The notes beneath the pieces are model-generated. The model ran no database searches. It was not told the DNA's origin and saw only the letters and a program-made list of their open reading frames with translations. From contig JAJYIO010000040.1 in NCBI GenBank assembly GCA_021790035.1, positions 1,871 through 11,231 on the forward strand: DNA of 9,361 nucleotides, given 5' to 3'. Positions 7,358-9,361 of the stretch are shown here, in pieces. The position numbers and the translations under genes were made by a program. Source of the stretch: a bacterium. Lineage in GTDB: Bacteria > Cyanobacteriota > Sericytochromatia > S15B-MN24 > VGJW01. The number at the start of each line of letters is the position of its first letter. Position 1 is the stretch's first letter.

Positions 7358-7383
7358 TCGGGCTCGACTCGAGTCGAGCCCGA
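7358..7383. repeat. Perfect 26-bp palindrome
   Basis: The half-site TCGGGCTCGACTC (7358-7370) is followed with no spacer by its exact reverse complement (7371-7383), centred on CTCGAG. Symmetry breaks at the next base pair out on both sides. It begins 47 bases upstream of the candidate -35 box of the Mrp operon, so it may be an operator for a dimeric regulator. No T-run follows on either strand, so it does not look like an intrinsic terminator, although an RNA hairpin is possible. Confidence 0.7.
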
Positions 7384-7404
7384 GACATCGGTTGCCGGGT
7401 GCGC

Positions 7405-7433
7405 TTGACGGTGATCTGCCAGGCGGCTAAGCT
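7405..7433 (+). promoter_or_regulatory. Candidate sigma70-type promoter of the Mrp-MarR operon
   Basis: TTGACG (7405-7410, five of six consensus bases) is separated by 17 bases from TAAGCT (7428-7433), which keeps the key T, A and final T of the -10 box. AT-rich sequence follows directly. The start would be near 7440, leaving a leader of about 80 bases with a small hairpin at 7466-7478. Confidence 0.5.
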
Positions 7434-7521
7434 TATTTAACCCAATTAACAATCACCGAGGCAAGGCCGGTAGCCGGCAGATGCTCGGTCACGCGAGCCT
7501 CAAAAGAGGGAGATTTGATCC

Positions 7522-8601
7522 ATGGCCACGGTTGAGGAAGTCCTCGAGGCGCTCTCGCACGTTCAAGATCCCGAGCTGCACAAGGATCTGGTGACGCTCA
7601 AGATGGTCAAGGACGTGCAGGTGGACAGAACGGCTGTCAGCGCCACGATCGAGTTGACCACGCCCGCATGTCCGCTCAAGAACAAGATCCGGGACGACGC
7701 CACGGCGGCGATTCAGCGACTGTCTGGCGTCGAGAGCGTGAACATCGATTTCACCTCCCGGGTCCGAGCCCAGCAAGGCCCTTCGGCCATCTCGGGGGTC
7801 AAGCACGTCATCGCCGTCGGTTCGGGCAAGGGCGGGGTCGGCAAGTCCACCATCGCCGCCAACCTCGCCCTGGCGCTGGCAGAGACGGGCGCCAAGGTTG
7901 GACTGCTGGACGCCGACATCTACGGCCCGAGCATTCCTCTCATGCTGGGCGTCCAGGGGCAGCAGCCCGCCACCGATGGCAAGATCCTCTTCCCGATCGA
8001 GGCCCACGGCCTGGCCGTCATGAGCATCGGTTTCCTGCTGCCGAGCGTTGAGGATCCCGTGATCTGGCGAGGTCCGATGCTGGGTGGCGTCCTGAATCAG
8101 TTCCTGCGGGAGGTGAGCTGGGGAGAGCTGGATTACCTCCTGGTCGACCTGCCGCCCGGGACCGGCGACGTTCCGCTTTCCCTGGTACAGAGCATCCCGC
8201 TCTCGGGTGCGGTCATCGTCATCACCCCGCAGCAGGTGGCGTCGGCCATCGGGCTCAAGACCCTGCGCATGTTCCAGGCGGATCGCATCGAGGTTCCCAT
8301 CCTCGGGATCATCGAGAACATGAGTTCCTTCGAGTGCCCTCACTGCCATGTCAAGACGGACATCTTCGACGAAGGGGGCGGGGCCTTCCTGGCCGAGCGC
8401 GAGGGGGTTCCCTTCCTGGGCTCCCTGCCGCTATCGGCGGGCATCCGGCAGGGGAGCGACAGGGGCGTTCCGGTGGTCGTGTCGGAACCCGGGAGCGATG
8501 CGGCGGCCCGGTTCCGGGCGATCGCGGGGGCGCTGGCGGGCCGGGTCTCCGTGACGGCCCTGGGCCGTCGGACCATGGCCGTGGGCCTGCCTGTTCTCTG
8601 A
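7522..8601 (+). CDS. mrp: Mrp/NBP35-type Fe-S cluster carrier ATPase with N-terminal DUF59 (MIP18) domain
   Basis: This 359-residue cytoplasmic P-loop protein of the Mrp/ApbC/NBP35 family binds a [4Fe-4S] cluster and delivers it to apo-proteins. The N-terminal MIP18/DUF59 domain (1-80) has DPEL (16-19) and the conserved cysteine of TTPACPLK (Cys50). The deviant Walker A is GSGKGGVGKST (101-111 region), followed by DADIYGPSIP (130-139) and the switch LVDLPPGTGD (207-216). ENMSSF (265-270) leads into CPHC (272-275), whose two cysteines bridge a cluster across the homodimer in this family. The length fits the family. AGGGAG (7507-7512) lies nine bases before the ATG. The downstream MarR gene overlaps by one base. 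The C-terminal tail (341-359) is not conserved in the family as far as I know. Confidence 0.95.
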   Translation: MATVEEVLEALSHVQDPELHKDLVTLKMVKDVQVDRTAVSATIELTTPACPLKNKIRDDATAAIQRLSGVESVNIDFTSRVRAQQGPSAISGVKHVIAVGSGKGGVGKSTIAANLALALAETGAKVGLLDADIYGPSIPLMLGVQGQQPATDGKILFPIEAHGLAVMSIGFLLPSVEDPVIWRGPMLGGVLNQFLREVSWGELDYLLVDLPPGTGDVPLSLVQSIPLSGAVIVITPQQVASAIGLKTLRMFQADRIEVPILGIIENMSSFECPHCHVKTDIFDEGGGAFLAEREGVPFLGSLPLSAGIRQGSDRGVPVVVSEPGSDAAARFRAIAGALAGRVSVTALGRRTMAVGLPVL

Positions 8602-9149
8602 TGGAAACGCACCTCCGCGACGTCGAGATGCTCGGCGATCTGTTCGCCGAAGTGGTCGGCGACCACCTCGGTGACGGGATGCTGGCCGAGGCCGAGGCCG
8701 GTGACGTCACCCTCACCCAGATCTCGGCGCTGCGCTACGTGGCGCGTCATGCTCCTACCTACGTGGGACGCCTGTCCGCCGGCCTGGGTATCAGCTTTCC
8801 GGCTGCAACCAAGGCCGTGGATCGCCTCGTGGCCAAGAACCTCGTGGACCGGCGGGGCGATCCGGACGATCGCCGCAAGGAAGGCCTGGCGGTGACCGAC
8901 GAAGGACGAGCCCTCCTGGCCCGCGTCCAGACGGTGCGCACGCAGCGCCTGGGGGGTGTCCTCGAGCGCATGGAACCAGCTGAACGCAGGGCGCTGACTC
9001 GTGCGCTGCGCGGTTTCTTGACCAGCGCTTTCCTGTCGGACAACAGCCTGGTGGCCCGGACGTGCGAGCGGTGCGGATGCGACTGCTTCGAGACGTGTGT
9101 CGTCTACCAGGCGCACGTCGCGCTCTACGGAGAGGCCATTTCTCCGTGA
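8601..9149 (+). CDS. MarR-family regulator with C-terminal five-cysteine cluster
   Basis: This 182-residue protein is a probable dimeric DNA-binding repressor. Residues about 36-105 form the winged helix-turn-helix: TLTQISALRYV, then a recognition region SFPAATKAVDRLVAKNLVDRR, and the MarR wing signature DPDDRRKEGLAVTDEGRALL (87-106). Residues 110-150 are the C-terminal dimerisation helices. Unlike a plain MarR protein, it ends in a cluster CERCGCDCFETC, with cysteines at 155, 158, 160, 162 and 166, which could bind an Fe-S cluster or zinc. The start ATG shares its A with the Mrp stop (TGATG), so translation is probably coupled. The pairing with an Fe-S carrier suggests cluster or redox sensing, perhaps with autoregulation at the upstream palindrome; both are inference. 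Met10 (8628) is a less likely start. Confidence 0.88.
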   Translation: METHLRDVEMLGDLFAEVVGDHLGDGMLAEAEAGDVTLTQISALRYVARHAPTYVGRLSAGLGISFPAATKAVDRLVAKNLVDRRGDPDDRRKEGLAVTDEGRALLARVQTVRTQRLGGVLERMEPAERRALTRALRGFLTSAFLSDNSLVARTCERCGCDCFETCVVYQAHVALYGEAISP

Positions 9150-9184
9150 GTCTCCCACCGTCTGCGTCGACACTCTCGGCGGCA

Positions 9185-9231
9185 AGATGGGCCCGCTTGC
9201 GCAGCCTGGCGACCGCGCAACGGGCCCATCT
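9185..9231. terminator. Long GC-rich hairpin between convergent genes
   Basis: AGATGGGCCCG (9185-9195) pairs perfectly over 11 bp with CGGGCCCATCT (9221-9231). Inside it TGCGC (9198-9202) pairs with GCGCA (9215-9219), leaving a 12-base loop. It lies 35 bases after the MarR stop and 15 bases beyond the stop of the - strand gene, the expected place for a shared terminator. No T-run follows closely on either strand, so it is not a canonical Rho-independent terminator. Confidence 0.5.
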
Positions 9232-9246
9232 CGAACAGGAAAGGGT

Positions 9247-9361
9247 CTAGCTTTTCGCCGCCGTGAACTGCTTGGCGAACCGGAGGACCTTGTCCGCGTA
9301 CGACTCGTTGACCAGCGTGTGGCTGTGCGGCTTGTACTTCGCAGAGCCCCAGTTGTAGGCG
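9247..9361 (-). CDS. 3' end of a probable lytic transglycosylase (SLT-domain) gene
   Basis: Only the last 37 codons are in the window; the gene runs beyond its right edge. Read on the - strand it begins AYNWGSAKYKPHSHT, continues ESYADKVLRFAKQF and stops at TAG (complement of 9247-9249). The AYNxG motif followed by a (T/S)xxYVxKVL-like helix is the closing part of SLT-type transglycosylase domains, which cleave the glycan strands of peptidoglycan outside the cytoplasmic membrane. The catalytic glutamate region lies outside the window, so this rests on one motif. It converges on the MarR gene. Confidence 0.62.
   Translation of the reverse strand, partial: AYNWGSAKYKPHSHTLVNESYADKVLRFAKQFTAAKS

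Larger units (their letters stand above)
7194..7521. other. Non-coding stretch between the palindromic element and the Mrp gene
   Basis: No convincing gene lies here. An open frame on the - strand (7195-7452, 85 codons) has no recognisable domain, no good Shine-Dalgarno and overlaps a palindrome, so I do not call it. The stretch holds the 26-bp palindrome, a candidate promoter, an AT-rich patch at 7433-7455 that stands out from the GC-rich surroundings, and a small hairpin GCCGG-TAG-CCGGC (7466-7478) in the predicted leader of the Mrp gene. Confidence 0.6.

Noticed and set aside
7195..7452. 85-codon open frame on the - strand in the intergenic stretch
   Set aside because: It has no domain or convincing ribosome site, and it runs through the 26-bp palindrome and the promoter region.

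Overview
This GC-rich, densely coded window comes from a bacterial chromosome. It holds six complete genes, five in a row plus one overlapping, all on the + strand, and the 3' end of a seventh on the - strand. Several proteins resemble cyanobacterial versions: the 840-residue nucleotidyltransferase/phosphomutase fusion, the TTG-started phosphoglucomutase, and a DUF59-Mrp protein. With no photosynthesis genes in view, a non-photosynthetic relative of Cyanobacteria (Sericytochromatia-like) is my best guess. That is weak inference, not proof.

Positions 135-5525 form a sugar-activation and polymer block. A GT4 glycosyltransferase is followed after 30 bases by an NDP-sugar pyrophosphorylase fused to a left-handed beta-helix and a phosphomutase-like domain. 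After a 156-base gap with a TATAAT box and a foldable leader comes a separate phosphohexomutase. The mutase would make hexose-1-phosphate, the pyrophosphorylase would activate it, and the GT4 enzyme would transfer it to a glucan or cell-surface polymer. The fused phosphomutase domain has lost every catalytic loop, whereas the separate enzyme keeps them all.

Positions 5615-7012 encode an unusual membrane-anchored protein with two transmembrane helices, a probable PH-like beta domain, a C4HC3 RING/PHD-like zinc domain and a C-terminal domain resembling that of ribosomal protein L7/L12.

Positions 7013-7521 are non-coding. They hold a 186-bp imperfect palindromic element whose left end provides the stop codon of the preceding gene, a perfect 26-bp palindrome, and a probable sigma70-type promoter for the next operon.

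Positions 7522-9149 are a two-gene operon: an Mrp/NBP35-type Fe-S carrier ATPase, then a MarR-family regulator whose start overlaps the Mrp stop by one base and whose C-terminus has a five-cysteine cluster. A long GC-rich hairpin separates it from the convergent 3' end of a probable lytic transglycosylase gene on the - strand.
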